Positions 20,194-27,818 of a DNA stretch of 64,000 bases are shown here, one piece after another. Location of the stretch: the NCBI RefSeq assembly GCF_002261185.1, contig NZ_NEVQ01000017.1, forward strand, positions 62,001 to 126,000. The letters are read 5' to 3'. The stretch comes from Bordetella genomosp. 4 (GTDB lineage Bacteria > Pseudomonadota > Gammaproteobacteria > Burkholderiales > Burkholderiaceae_B). The translations under genes were made by a program, and so were the position numbers. Within the stretch, counting starts at the first letter, position 1, and every line of letters begins with the position of its first letter. A model generated the notes under the pieces. It searched no databases. It saw only the letters and a program-made list of their open reading frames with translations, and had not been told where the DNA came from.

Positions 20194-20486
20194 AAGAGTT
20201 GTCGTTAGGCTTGATGGGGAGCCTGACCGGAACTAATACGCGGCTTGGCTCGATGAATAACATGTGCGGATGTTGATCGTTTTTTCAAGGCCTTTCAGGC
20301 CCCAAAACGTGGGAATTTCACCGCGATTGCACAATATGTAACAATCCAATTCCTCCTTGATTCCACGGTTCCCGCAGTCGCGGGGCCCACTCACACGGAG
20401 CCGCCTTCGGTGGCGCTTACAATAGGGTACAGCTTGTTCATGTCCTTGCGTCTGCGCAAGGCGCCGCACCACTCGCAGCCAACTTT

Positions 20487-21215
20487 ATGCAAAAACGTGT
20501 TCCCCTGTCACCAGAATCGCCCAACTGCTCGACGTGCATGCTGGGCCACGTCTGCATTCCCGTCGGGATGGCCGCCGCCGACGTTCAGCAACTGGACAAG
20601 CTCGTGCAGGAGCGCATCCGCCTGCCCAAGGGCGCGACGCTCTACACCCAGCAGGACAAATTGGATGCGGTCTACAGCGTACGCTACGGCAGCGTCAAAA
20701 CCCAGATCGAAGACGCCGCCGGACGTATGCAGATTACCGGCTTTCACCTGCCGGGGGAAATGATAGGCCTGGACGGCATGCTGCACGGGCAGCATGTCTC
20801 TACCGCGCTGGCCATGGAAGACACCGAGGTTTGTGTCATCCGCTTGTCTCAAATCGATCATATCGCTGCTCAACTGCCGTCGCTGCAACACCAGATGCGC
20901 CGCCTCATGAGCCGCGAACTGGAGCGCTCGTATCAGATGCTGGCCTCGCTGGGCAGCCTGCAATCCGAGCAGCGCCTGGCGGGCTTTTTGCTCAACCTGT
21001 CGCAACGCTATGCCGCGCTTGGGTATTCTTCCACCGAATTCGTGCTGCGCATGACCCGCGAGGAAATCGGCAACTTTCTCGGACTGACCCTAGAGACCAC
21101 CAGCCGATTGTTTTCGCGGCTGGCCCGCGAAAACCTGATCGCGATCCGTCAACGTCAAGTCCAATTGCTGGACATCCCTGCGTTAAAGCAACTATTGGGA
21201 CAAGAAACTTGCTGA
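20487..21215 (+). CDS. fnr: FNR-type oxygen-sensing Crp/Fnr regulator
   Basis: A 242-residue Crp/Fnr-family transcription factor. Cys14, Cys17, Cys23 and Cys116 match the spacing of the four [4Fe-4S] ligands of E. coli FNR (20, 23, 29, 122), and the recognition helix LETTSRLFSRL carries the E-x2-S-R pattern that reads TTGAT half-sites. So it should activate anaerobic or microaerobic genes when the cluster is intact. A candidate -10 TACAAT lies at 20418-20423. The 293-bp region between clpB and fnr holds no gene, and I did not find a full FNR box in it. A secreted hydrolase gene follows directly. Confidence 0.93.
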   Translation: MQKRVPLSPESPNCSTCMLGHVCIPVGMAAADVQQLDKLVQERIRLPKGATLYTQQDKLDAVYSVRYGSVKTQIEDAAGRMQITGFHLPGEMIGLDGMLHGQHVSTALAMEDTEVCVIRLSQIDHIAAQLPSLQHQMRRLMSRELERSYQMLASLGSLQSEQRLAGFLLNLSQRYAALGYSSTEFVLRMTREEIGNFLGLTLETTSRLFSRLARENLIAIRQRQVQLLDIPALKQLLGQETC

Positions 21216-21268
21216 ACGCGGTGAGCGTGCCTCGTCTCTCATCGTATCCGGGTTCGTGCGGCTCGGCG

Positions 21269-22387
21269 ATGATGGCGCTGATGCTGGCACTGACACTGGC
21301 TGCTGGCACTGCCGCAGCCCAAACGCCGCTGCCTCCGCCGTACAACTATGACGAACCGCTGCCCAAAGGGCCGCGCCCGCTGCCCGCATGGCAATATCTG
21401 ACGTTGGGCGAGGCCAAGCACAGCTACCGGATGCCGGTCTACGCCAACCATAAACTCGGCAAAGGCCTGAAAGGCATACGCCGCGTCATTGTCGTACTGC
21501 CAGGTGCCCGCCGCGATGCCGGGCAGCATTACCAGGATATCGAGGCCCTCGTTAACCGCGATCCCGCTCACAAAACCGATACGCTGGTCCTGGCGCTGGA
21601 GTTTCCCACCTCCGTCGATGCCGACTTTGCGAAACTCCCTGCCTGGCGCAAATCCAGTTGGGAAGTCGGTGGCAAAAGCATCCAGGCGTCGGGGCGCCCG
21701 GGGCCGATCAGCGCGTTTCAAGTGCTCGACGATATCGTGCAATGGCTGGCCGATCGCAAGGCGATCCCGGCACTCTCCGACATCGTGCTGGCTGCGCATG
21801 GCAGCGGCGCGCAGTTGCTGCAGCGCTATGCGATCCTCAATGATCTGGACGGCGCCGTGCGCCGCGAGGGCTTGGGACTGCGCTATATCGTGGCAAACGC
21901 GGCGTCCTATCTGTACCTGACAGATGAGCGCCCTCGCCGCACGAGCGGAGGCTATGCCTCTTACGAGCGGGGCATCTGCCCGACCTATAACCAATATCCC
22001 TACGGGCCGCAACAGCTTCCTGCCTACGCCAGCGACTCCAGCCCTGCCAGCCTGTATGTGCGTTACGCCTCGCGCGATATGGTCTATCTATTGGGCAGCG
22101 CGGACAACAATCCCGAGGATCACGGGTTGGACAAACATTGCGCGGCCGAGGCTCAGGGCGCCACCCGGCTGTCGCGCGGCCTGGGCTATCTGCGCTATGA
22201 CCACCTGCTGGCACATCGGGGCAGCACGCCTATCAACCTCACGCACACGCCCCAGCGAGTCATGGGCGTCGGACACGACGCCACGGCGATGTTCGGTTCA
22301 CAATGCGGCACACAGGCCTTGCTGGGTCAGGACGCGCGCATTGCAGAGCGCGCGGCCTCGTGCGAAGCCATTACGCCGGCTTCTTGA
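21269..22387 (+). CDS. Secreted alpha/beta-hydrolase-like protein
   Basis: A 372-residue exported protein (hydrophobic signal LMLALTLAAGTAAAQ) with the look of an alpha/beta hydrolase: a strand RRVIVVLPGARRDAG, the elbow-like DIVLAAHGSGAQLLQRYA where Ser sits in a His-Gly-Ser-Gly context, and a late GVGHDA histidine. The true start may lie slightly upstream (GTG 21221 or TTG 21209); none has a convincing ribosome-binding site. It follows fnr within about 50 bp on the same strand. Its 3' end overlaps the convergent DUF3820 gene by 17 nt. Substrate unknown; the nucleophile elbow G-x-S-x-G is reduced to HGSGA, so catalysis is not certain. Confidence 0.75.
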   Translation: MMALMLALTLAAGTAAAQTPLPPPYNYDEPLPKGPRPLPAWQYLTLGEAKHSYRMPVYANHKLGKGLKGIRRVIVVLPGARRDAGQHYQDIEALVNRDPAHKTDTLVLALEFPTSVDADFAKLPAWRKSSWEVGGKSIQASGRPGPISAFQVLDDIVQWLADRKAIPALSDIVLAAHGSGAQLLQRYAILNDLDGAVRREGLGLRYIVANAASYLYLTDERPRRTSGGYASYERGICPTYNQYPYGPQQLPAYASDSSPASLYVRYASRDMVYLLGSADNNPEDHGLDKHCAAEAQGATRLSRGLGYLRYDHLLAHRGSTPINLTHTPQRVMGVGHDATAMFGSQCGTQALLGQDARIAERAASCEAITPAS

Positions 22388-22604
22388 GCCCTGCCTGTCG
22401 GCGCAGCGGTTGCAGCAACGCCGACAGACCATTGTGGTCCAACTCGTGCATCAGCGCCAATAGCCGGCCAATCTGTCCAGGCGGAAATCCCTTGCGCGCA
22501 AACCACGCCAAATAAGGTCCCGGCAGATCTGCGATTAAACGCCCCTGATATTTGCCGAACGGCATCTCCAGCGTGACGAGACGTTCAAGATCTTCCGGAT
22601 TCAT
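22371..22604 (-). CDS. DUF3820 family small protein
   Basis: A 77-residue protein with the DUF3820 pattern MPFGKYQGRLIADLPGPYLAWFARKGFP. Members are small cytoplasmic proteins, sometimes labelled putative quorum-sensing-regulated virulence factors, without a proven function. The start at 22604 lies 20 nt inside the NUDIX gene, so the two reading frames overlap and are probably coupled. The 3' end overlaps the convergent hydrolase gene by 17 nt. Confidence 0.82.
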   Translation of the reverse strand: MNPEDLERLVTLEMPFGKYQGRLIADLPGPYLAWFARKGFPPGQIGRLLALMHELDHNGLSALLQPLRRQAGLKKPA

Positions 22605-23184
22605 CGTGCGGCTGCCAATCCAACGGCCAATTCCCGGCCAGCACATTTTGCAGCCACAGCGTGCACGTCAGCGTCTTGGCATCCGTCACGCGGCCGCTGC
22701 GGCAAGCCTCGGCCAATTCGTCAGGCGCCGTCGCGCGCACCTCCAGGAACTCGTCCTGATCGAGCTGGGCCGTGCCGGCGACCAATCCGCGCGCAAAAAA
22801 GATATGAATGATCTCGGTCGAGTAGGAGATCGCCAGATGCATCGCCCCCGCGCTCGCCCATTCCTTGGCCGTATAGCCCGTTTCCTCGAGCAGCTCGCGC
22901 TTTGCACACGCCAATGGATCCTCGCCGGGGTCGAGCTTGCCAGCGGGGAACTCGGTCATCACCTGCCCCACCGGGTAACGGAACTGGCGCTCCATCAACA
23001 CGCGCCCATCCTCGAGCAACGGAATGATCACCACGGCCCCCGGATGCACGATGTACTCGCGCGTGCCCTGCCTGCCATCGGGCAAGCGGACCGTATCGCG
23101 ACGTGCTTTGAGAAAGCTGCCTTCGCAGAGGGGCTGGCTATCAACCAGCGTTTCAATCAAATGGGCGTCGTCGGCAGCATTCAT
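22585..23184 (-). CDS. NUDIX hydrolase, ADP-ribose pyrophosphatase type
   Basis: A 199-residue NUDIX enzyme that hydrolyses nucleoside-diphosphate-X compounds, probably ADP-ribose or ADP-sugars. The NUDIX box G-x5-E-x7-R-E-x2-E-E-x-G is complete (GKLDPGEDPLACAKRELLEE then TG). The N-terminal strand-rich domain (TREYIVHPGAVVIIPLLEDG) and length match NudF-like ADP-ribose pyrophosphatases. It overlaps DUF3820 by 20 nt. Confidence 0.93.
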   Translation of the reverse strand: MNAADDAHLIETLVDSQPLCEGSFLKARRDTVRLPDGRQGTREYIVHPGAVVIIPLLEDGRVLMERQFRYPVGQVMTEFPAGKLDPGEDPLACAKRELLEETGYTAKEWASAGAMHLAISYSTEIIHIFFARGLVAGTAQLDQDEFLEVRATAPDELAEACRSGRVTDAKTLTCTLWLQNVLAGNWPLDWQPHDESGRS

Positions 23185-23316
23185 GAGTCGCGAAATACAA
23201 AAACGGATGGAGGAGCGATCAGGTCAAACGCATTGGCTGTGCAGTGACAAAGCAAGCTTGCACTCGGCTCCCCGCACATCAACACGTCGAAACGATCAGC
23301 TTACCATCCCCTTGCT

Positions 23317-23661
23317 TTATTGTTGGCGACGCGCTTCCAGTTCGCGCAGGCATGCGGCAACTTCGTTTTGCATTTGTGCACGATCGACCGCCGAACGATC
23401 GGCGTTATTGCGGCAGCGCTGGTATTGGGCCAGGCTCTCCGGCGTATCGCGCACCACGCCAGACGGGGCCGCCGTGCCGGCCTGCGGCTGTTCCGTAATG
23501 CGCAATGTCGAGGGCGGTGAGTAACTGCCGTCGCGCGAGGGATAGCTATATTCCTGCGCCTGCTGCGCAGCCTCATGCATCTGTTGAGCCTGTGCCGCCC
23601 CCACGGTGCCCATCAGGCAAGCCAAAGCGGTCAAACCGGCAGTTGCGATCGTCTTCATCAT
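23317..23661 (-). CDS. Small secreted protein, unknown function
   Basis: A 114-residue exported protein: signal peptide to about residue 25 (cleavage after AAQA), a Gln/Tyr/Ser/Pro-rich stretch, then a helical C-terminus with two cysteines (YQRCRNNADRSAVDRAQMQN, AACLRELEARR) that could form one disulfide. AAGGA lies 7 nt before the ATG at 23661. I do not recognise a named domain; short periplasmic proteins with this C-terminal pattern occur widely in Burkholderiales. Confidence 0.75.
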   Translation of the reverse strand: MMKTIATAGLTALACLMGTVGAAQAQQMHEAAQQAQEYSYPSRDGSYSPPSTLRITEQPQAGTAAPSGVVRDTPESLAQYQRCRNNADRSAVDRAQMQNEVAACLRELEARRQQ

Positions 23662-23706
23662 GACGTAATCCTTGTTGAAAGATTCGCCGCACCCTCGTCA
23701 GGCATC

Positions 23707-23762
23707 GGCACCTATTTATCGTAACGTCTGGCACCGCGCCTTAGAGCGCAAAAATAGGTGCC
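23707..23762. terminator. Inverted repeat, possible terminator of the CCxSGC protein gene
   Basis: GGCACCTATTT (23707-23717) is the exact reverse complement of AAATAGGTGCC (23752-23762), with 34 nt between. It lies downstream of the minus-strand gene ending at 23837 and upstream of the gene starting at 23661. The loop is long and there is only a short A/T run, so the terminator role is tentative. Confidence 0.4.
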
Positions 23763-23836
23763 AAAGCGCAACAAAATCTCGGCCCTGGTTGCAGGGCTCC
23801 CCCTTCACCGGCATCAGACGTCCACGCGCCCGCCAT

Positions 23837-24067
23837 TCACGATGATCCCGGATGACGAGCCCGCCAGGCACGCAAGGCCTCGCGATAAGTTTCCATTTCG
23901 TCGTTGTACATGTCGTAAACGCACGGAATACAGCCACTTTGACAACACTCGTTCGGGCCAGGAGGGGTAGGCGGCACAGGTTCGGGATCGTCAGCAGACG
24001 CCGAACCCGGCTGCTGTACATCGGAGTCCATATCGGTAGCATGTTTCGAACGATTCATAATCATCAT
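23837..24067 (-). CDS. Small oxidoreductase-like domain protein (CCxSGCxxCV)
   Basis: A 76-residue cytoplasmic protein built around PTPPGPNECCQSGCIPCVYD, the signature of the oxidoreductase-like domain family (Pfam Oxidored-like, the domain of mitochondrial OXLD1). The four cysteines CC-x2-GC-x2-C could bind metal or an iron-sulfur cluster. ATG 24067 has GGAG 5 nt upstream; ATGs at 24064 and 24058 are alternatives. The Pro/Ser/Asp-rich N-terminal half is probably disordered. Biochemical function of the family is not established. Confidence 0.85.
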   Translation of the reverse strand: MMIMNRSKHATDMDSDVQQPGSASADDPEPVPPTPPGPNECCQSGCIPCVYDMYNDEMETYREALRAWRARHPGSS

Positions 24068-24151
24068 TATCGCTCCATCATCCCGGGAACGCGGCCGGCA
24101 TCGGCAGTGGTAATCTGTTGCCTATCGCCCCCCGCGTTCCACCCGCTCTCT

Positions 24152-24955
24152 ATGTCCCATCCCCAATTCTGGCGCGACGCGCGGCTGCCCTACGTGGAAA
24201 GCCGGCGTGCCGTTAACAGCCGCGCATGCTATGCGACGCACACGCACGACACCGTGTCCATCGGCGCCGTCGACAACGGCCATAGCACCTTTACTTGTGG
24301 CAAGGCCTCATATCGGCTCGCCGCCGGCAGTCTGGTCATGGTGCCGTCGCATTGCGCGCACGCCTGCAACCCCGATCCCGACGCGGCATGGAGCTATCAG
24401 ATGCTGCATCTGGATGCTCAATGGGTTCACGCGTTGCTGGCCGAGAACGATGGGGACGCCGCACTGCCCGATCACGCGGCTGTCAGCCACGCACTGCCAG
24501 CCTATCAGCGATTCTGTGAACTCAATGACCTATTGTTTTCCGACGCTGCGCACGCCGACAAAGAATCCGCGCTCATCTTGTATGTAGGGAGCCGTTCATG
24601 GCTAGGCCTGCGGCTGGCAGCCCCGACGCCCCCGCTGCTGCCGCATCGCTTCCAACACATCACGACCCTGCTGCGCGAACCCCACAGCCACGACATATCC
24701 CTTGCCACGCTGGCAGACATGGCGGGCATGAGCCGTTATCAGTTCATCCGCGCATTCCGCGCGGCGACCGGCATGACGCCCCATGCCTATCAACTGGATC
24801 TGCGCATTCTGCACGCCCGCCAATTGTTGCGCCGTGGCCAGAGCCTGAGCCGCATCGCGCAGGACCTGGGTTTTGCAGACCAAAGCCATTTCCAGAGGGC
24901 CTTCAAACAGCGAGTCGCCGCCACGCCTGGCCTCTATCAACGCTCGGGCGGCTGA
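24152..24955 (+). CDS. AraC-family transcriptional regulator
   Basis: A 267-residue regulator with an N-terminal cupin sensor (about 15-150: HTHDTVSIGAVDNGHSTFTC, LVMVPSHCAHACNP) and a C-terminal double helix-turn-helix (ISLATLADMAGMSRYQFIRA, then SLSRIAQDLGFADQSHFQRA, with the family end FKQRVAATPGLYQ). ATG 24152 begins the cupin directly. A LysE-type exporter gene follows 71 bp downstream on the same strand, a common regulator/exporter pairing for amino-acid or similar metabolite efflux. Confidence 0.92.
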   Translation: MSHPQFWRDARLPYVESRRAVNSRACYATHTHDTVSIGAVDNGHSTFTCGKASYRLAAGSLVMVPSHCAHACNPDPDAAWSYQMLHLDAQWVHALLAENDGDAALPDHAAVSHALPAYQRFCELNDLLFSDAAHADKESALILYVGSRSWLGLRLAAPTPPLLPHRFQHITTLLREPHSHDISLATLADMAGMSRYQFIRAFRAATGMTPHAYQLDLRILHARQLLRRGQSLSRIAQDLGFADQSHFQRAFKQRVAATPGLYQRSGG

Positions 24956-25026
24956 GGCCCCGCAATTTTCTTCAATACGCCATTCTTCTGGCGCAGCAGA
25001 ATTGCCTCGTTCTCACAAGAGGCAAT

Positions 25027-25683
25027 ATGGCAAACGCTTGGCAACTCTTCGCCGTGGTCGCAGGCGCCCATTTCCTGGCGCTGCTCAGCCCTGGTCCTGA
25101 TTTCTTTTTGATTATCCGCAGCGCGTTGCTACATGGCTGGCGTCCCACCGCGACCGTCTGCTTGGGCATTGCAGTTGCGAACGGCATCTTCATCATATTG
25201 GCGATCGGCGGATTTGCTGCGTTGAATCCCTCGGGTGCGCTTTTCCAGTTGCTGCAGGCAGCGGGCTGCCTCTATCTCGCATATCTGGGGGTAGCCCTGC
25301 TCCGTCATGCACGCACGGGCGCTGCGTCGCTGCATAGTTCGGCTGTCGTTGGCACGGCCGTGCCGCCGTCTTGGCACCGGCGCTTTGCTATGGGTTTCGG
25401 CTCGGGCATTCTGAACCCTAAAAATGCGCTGTTTTATGCCAGCCTGTTCTCGTTATTGGCCGGCGAACATACACCGCCTACCCAGCAATGGGCCTACGGA
25501 TTGTGGATGTTTGCGGTGGTATTGGGATGGGATTTGCTGGTCTGCGCGGGCATAGGTCACCCGGTCATCGTCGCCGCCATGACCCGCTATAACGCGCTGA
25601 TCGAGCGTATCACCGGCGTCATATTGCTGCTGATTGCCGGGGGCGGATTATGGTTGCTGGCCGGCGCCCTTGTGACAAAGTAG
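25027..25683 (+). CDS. LysE/RhtB family amino-acid exporter
   Basis: A 218-residue, six-span inner-membrane exporter. The N-terminal signature FLALLSPGPDFFLIIRSALLHGWR and the central GFGSGILNPKNALFYASLFS are those of RhtB/LysE exporters of amino acids such as homoserine, threonine or lysine. ATG 25027 has AAGAGG just upstream. It lies behind an AraC regulator that probably controls it; the exported compound cannot be named. Confidence 0.92.
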   Translation: MANAWQLFAVVAGAHFLALLSPGPDFFLIIRSALLHGWRPTATVCLGIAVANGIFIILAIGGFAALNPSGALFQLLQAAGCLYLAYLGVALLRHARTGAASLHSSAVVGTAVPPSWHRRFAMGFGSGILNPKNALFYASLFSLLAGEHTPPTQQWAYGLWMFAVVLGWDLLVCAGIGHPVIVAAMTRYNALIERITGVILLLIAGGGLWLLAGALVTK

Positions 25684-25709
25684 CACCGGCCATCAACACA
25701 TTGACTGCC

Positions 25710-26132
25710 TTACACAATCGTCAGCGTGACATCGATATTGCCGCGAGTGGCATTCGAATACGGGCACACGATGTGCGCGCGTTGCACCAGATCTTCTGCC
25801 TGCTCGCGTGCCAGACCCGGCAACGAGATTTTCAGCTCGACTTCGATACCGAAGCCGGTGGGCAGAGGCCCGATACCAACAGCGCCCTCAATGGACGCAT
25901 CCGCCGGAATCGACAGCTTGTCGCGATTCGCGACGAACTTCATCGCACCGAGAAAGCATGCGGAGTAGCCCGCAGCAAACAATTGTTCAGGGTTCGTGCC
26001 GCCGCCAGGCCCCCCCATTTCGCGCGGGACAGCCAGTTTGACGTCCAGGATATTGTCCGACGAGACAGCACGGCCATCACGGCCGCCGGTGGCTTTGGCA
26101 TGGGCACGGTATACGACTTTTTCGAGAGACAT
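25710..26132 (-). CDS. ohr: Organic hydroperoxide resistance protein Ohr
   Basis: A 140-residue OsmC-fold peroxidase that reduces organic hydroperoxides with lipoyl-linked thiols. The two catalytic cysteines are present: Cys59 in [16 protein letters not shown] and Cys123 in [17 protein letters not shown] lies 8 nt before the ATG. Downstream of its own promoter region it shares an operator-like sequence with ohrR, which lies upstream on the same strand as a separate unit. Confidence 0.96.
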   Translation of the reverse strand: MSLEKVVYRAHAKATGGRDGRAVSSDNILDVKLAVPREMGGPGGGTNPEQLFAAGYSACFLGAMKFVANRDKLSIPADASIEGAVGIGPLPTGFGIEVELKISLPGLAREQAEDLVQRAHIVCPYSNATRGNIDVTLTIV

Positions 26133-26215
26133 GACAGGTTCCTTTAGTTAACAGAGATAAAACGACAGGCGATTTACTCAACATACGGCTCGCCAGAACC
26201 GAATACAAATAGCAA

Positions 26216-26232
26216 GCAAATTAATCGTGCAC
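26216..26232. promoter_or_regulatory. Candidate OhrR operator upstream of ohr
   Basis: The 17-mer GCAAATTAATCGTGCAC, 84 nt upstream of the ohr start, matches in 13 of 17 positions the sequence GCGATTAAATCGTGCGC in front of ohrR (reverse strand of 26764-26780). Both contain an A/T-rich imperfect palindrome of the kind bound by MarR-type OhrR. Only the sharing is seen; binding is inferred. Confidence 0.55.
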
Positions 26233-26281
26233 TACATACATGGCAAATTCATGGCACACAACACCGGACACCCCAGCCCGC

Positions 26282-26746
26282 TCATGCATGCGTCATCAAA
26301 CTTCCCCGCAACTGCTCCAACTGCACTTTCAATGCGGCCAACTCGTCCGGCGCGCATTCCGTCGCGCACAATACCTCGACGGGGACTTGGGCCGCCTTCT
26401 GTTTCAGCGCGCGCCCGGCGGAGGTGAGCGCCACGATGACTTGGCGCTCATCCTGCTCGGCGCGGGTGCGGGTCAGCCATCCAGCGGTCTCCATGCGCTT
26501 GAGCAAGGGCGTCAAGGTCGCGGAATCCAAAAACAGCCGGCGCCCGATGTCCGTCAGCGTCAACTGATCCTGTTCCCACAGCACCATCATCACCAGGTAT
26601 TGCGGATACGTCAGATCCAGCGAGCGCAGGAGCTTACGATACACCTTGTTCATCGCCAGCACCGTTGAATGCAGGGCAAAACACAGTTGCTCGTCCAGCA
26701 ACAGTGATGGCGCATCGGCAGCGGAGGGGCGTGATGAAGTCGTCAT
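26282..26746 (-). CDS. ohrR: Organic hydroperoxide-sensing MarR regulator OhrR
   Basis: A 154-residue MarR-family repressor. The N-terminal [24 protein letters not shown] contains the peroxide-sensing cysteine (Cys22) in the context diagnostic of OhrR, followed by the winged helix ([45 protein letters not shown]). Oxidation of this cysteine releases DNA and derepresses ohr. ATG 26746 begins the family N-terminus, has no ribosome-binding site, and lies 7 nt after a strong -10, so the mRNA may be leaderless. ohr follows on the same strand after 149 bp. Confidence 0.94.
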   Translation of the reverse strand: MTTSSRPSAADAPSLLLDEQLCFALHSTVLAMNKVYRKLLRSLDLTYPQYLVMMVLWEQDQLTLTDIGRRLFLDSATLTPLLKRMETAGWLTRTRAEQDERQVIVALTSAGRALKQKAAQVPVEVLCATECAPDELAALKVQLEQLRGSLMTHA

Positions 26747-26753
26747 GGATTGA

Positions 26754-26782
26754 ATAATACATAGCGCACGATTTAATCGCAA
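26754..26782 (-). promoter_or_regulatory. ohrR promoter overlapped by an OhrR operator candidate
   Basis: On the minus strand -35 TTGCGA (26782-26777) and -10 TATTAT (26759-26754) are 17 nt apart. The spacer and -35 are covered by GCGATTAAATCGTGCGC (26780-26764), which contains the perfect 11-bp dyad CGATT-T-AATCG and resembles the site before ohr. The -10 ends 7 nt before the ATG. Consistent with autorepression. Confidence 0.65.
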
Positions 26783-27022
26783 GTTATTTTTATGTAACAG
26801 CGCTGCGGCTGCGACAGCTACTCCGCCTGCAGGAGGAAATGCCAGTGCAGACAGGCGTCTCCATCCCGCCGATCTTCATTGACGCGAGAGCGCTGCGGGC
26901 TCGGCGGCGCTGGATGCCATCCGTAGAATAGAGAGGTTTTCTATTGTCCTCCCTCCGGGGCCCGCGCTTGCCAGTAGGCGCATCGCAATTTTTCTTCAAA
27001 TCCATTTTCTTAAAGGCTTTAC

Positions 27023-27286
27023 ATGGAAACAGAACTTGATGGCCGCTTGCTCGCCATGCGCCAGACCGTCGCACTGGCCCTGGCGCTGTCCACCCGCAGC
27101 AACCCGCAAGCCATCGAATTGGCGCTGGATATTCTGGGCGACTTGCGCGCCAACGTTGACAGCACACCCGCGGACAGCCCCTTTGACGTGCCCGCCTGGA
27201 CGACCGGGGCGCAAGACGAGCTGGATCAGATCGCGCATCTTGTGCGTGCATTCACGCAGCAGTCTGACAACGAACCCAACGAATAA
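27023..27286 (+). CDS. Small conserved-looking hypothetical protein
   Basis: An 87-residue, acidic, mostly helical cytoplasmic protein with no signal peptide or membrane span (helices around LLAMRQTVALALALSTRSN and QAIELALDILGDLRANV). AAAGG lies 6 nt before the ATG, supporting translation. I do not recognise it. The 276 bp in front (26747-27022) hold the ohrR promoter and otherwise nothing I can name. Confidence 0.6.
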   Translation: METELDGRLLAMRQTVALALALSTRSNPQAIELALDILGDLRANVDSTPADSPFDVPAWTTGAQDELDQIAHLVRAFTQQSDNEPNE

Positions 27287-27318
27287 AGCCGCCTCAATGC
27301 ATGCCGCGGCCGGCTAGA

Positions 27319-27339
27319 GCTGTAGTTTAGAATTACAGC
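27319..27339. promoter_or_regulatory. 21-bp inverted repeat just before the DUF2946 start
   Basis: GCTGTAGTTTAGAATTACAGC pairs at 8 of 10 positions (arms GCTGTA / TACAGC perfect) and ends 3 nt before the ATG of the DUF2946 gene. No ribosome-binding site is otherwise visible there. It may be an operator of a metal-responsive repressor or an mRNA hairpin that covers the start region. It does not look like a Fur box. Confidence 0.5.
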
Positions 27340-27342
27340 ACC

Positions 27343-27759
27343 ATGCATCCCGCAAACCGTGCTTTCACATCGATACGCTATCGCGCTGCCATCTGGCTGG
27401 CGCTGTGCGTATTTGCGCTGAAAGCACTGGTCCCCCAGGGCTTCATGCCCGGGACTGATCCAAGCGCAACACTGATTCAATTGTGCTCGGCCGCGGGTCC
27501 GATATGGATAGAGGGCCCGTCCAAAGCCGGACACGATCATCACCCCTCGCGCCAAGACGCTCAACACGCCGAACAATCGGCCGTCTGTCCCGCTGGCGTA
27601 GCGTTGGCTGCATTGCCGCTCTTGCCCACCCTGCCAGGGCTGGTGCCCACCGGCACCATGACGCTGCAAGTCGCAGCGCGCGCTCCGCCACCATTGGCTG
27701 ACACCTCACCTCAGGGCGCACCGCTCGGTGCGCGCGCCCCTCCTGTCTCACTCGGTTAG
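27343..27759 (+). CDS. DUF2946 family His-rich exported or membrane protein
   Basis: A 138-residue protein with an N-terminal hydrophobic segment (AAIWLALCVFALKALVPQGF, the DUF2946 pattern), a His-rich middle (GHDHHPSRQDAQHAEQ) bracketed by Cys48 and Cys82, and a second hydrophobic segment (ALAALPLLPTLPGLV). DUF2946 proteins are often found with copper or other metal transport genes and may bind metal near the membrane. Here it is the first gene of a TonB-receptor/PepSY operon, with 59 nt to the receptor. Metal identity is not shown. Confidence 0.78.
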   Translation: MHPANRAFTSIRYRAAIWLALCVFALKALVPQGFMPGTDPSATLIQLCSAAGPIWIEGPSKAGHDHHPSRQDAQHAEQSAVCPAGVALAALPLLPTLPGLVPTGTMTLQVAARAPPPLADTSPQGAPLGARAPPVSLG

Positions 27760-27818
27760 TGCTTGATTCCCCGTCGCGCATCGCGACGGCCGCCCTGCCC
27801 TTTCTACCGAGAATTTCC

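Noticed and set aside
20260-20290. FNR box near TTGATCGTTTTTTCAA in the fnr-clpB spacer
   Set aside because: Only the left TTGAT half matches; the right half and spacing do not fit TTGAT-N4-ATCAA.
20194-20300. Heat-shock (sigma-32) promoter for clpB
   Set aside because: CTTGAAA and CCCCATCA occur on the minus strand but about 60 bp apart, so they cannot be -35 and -10 of one promoter.
20534-21268. Extension of the hydrolase frame back through fnr
   Set aside because: It overlaps fnr in another frame; the export signal begins near 21269.
26790-27251. 153-codon minus-strand frame opposite the small gene at 27023
   Set aside because: Arg/Cys/Ser-rich composition typical of a shadow frame, and it is antisense to a better-supported gene with a ribosome-binding site.
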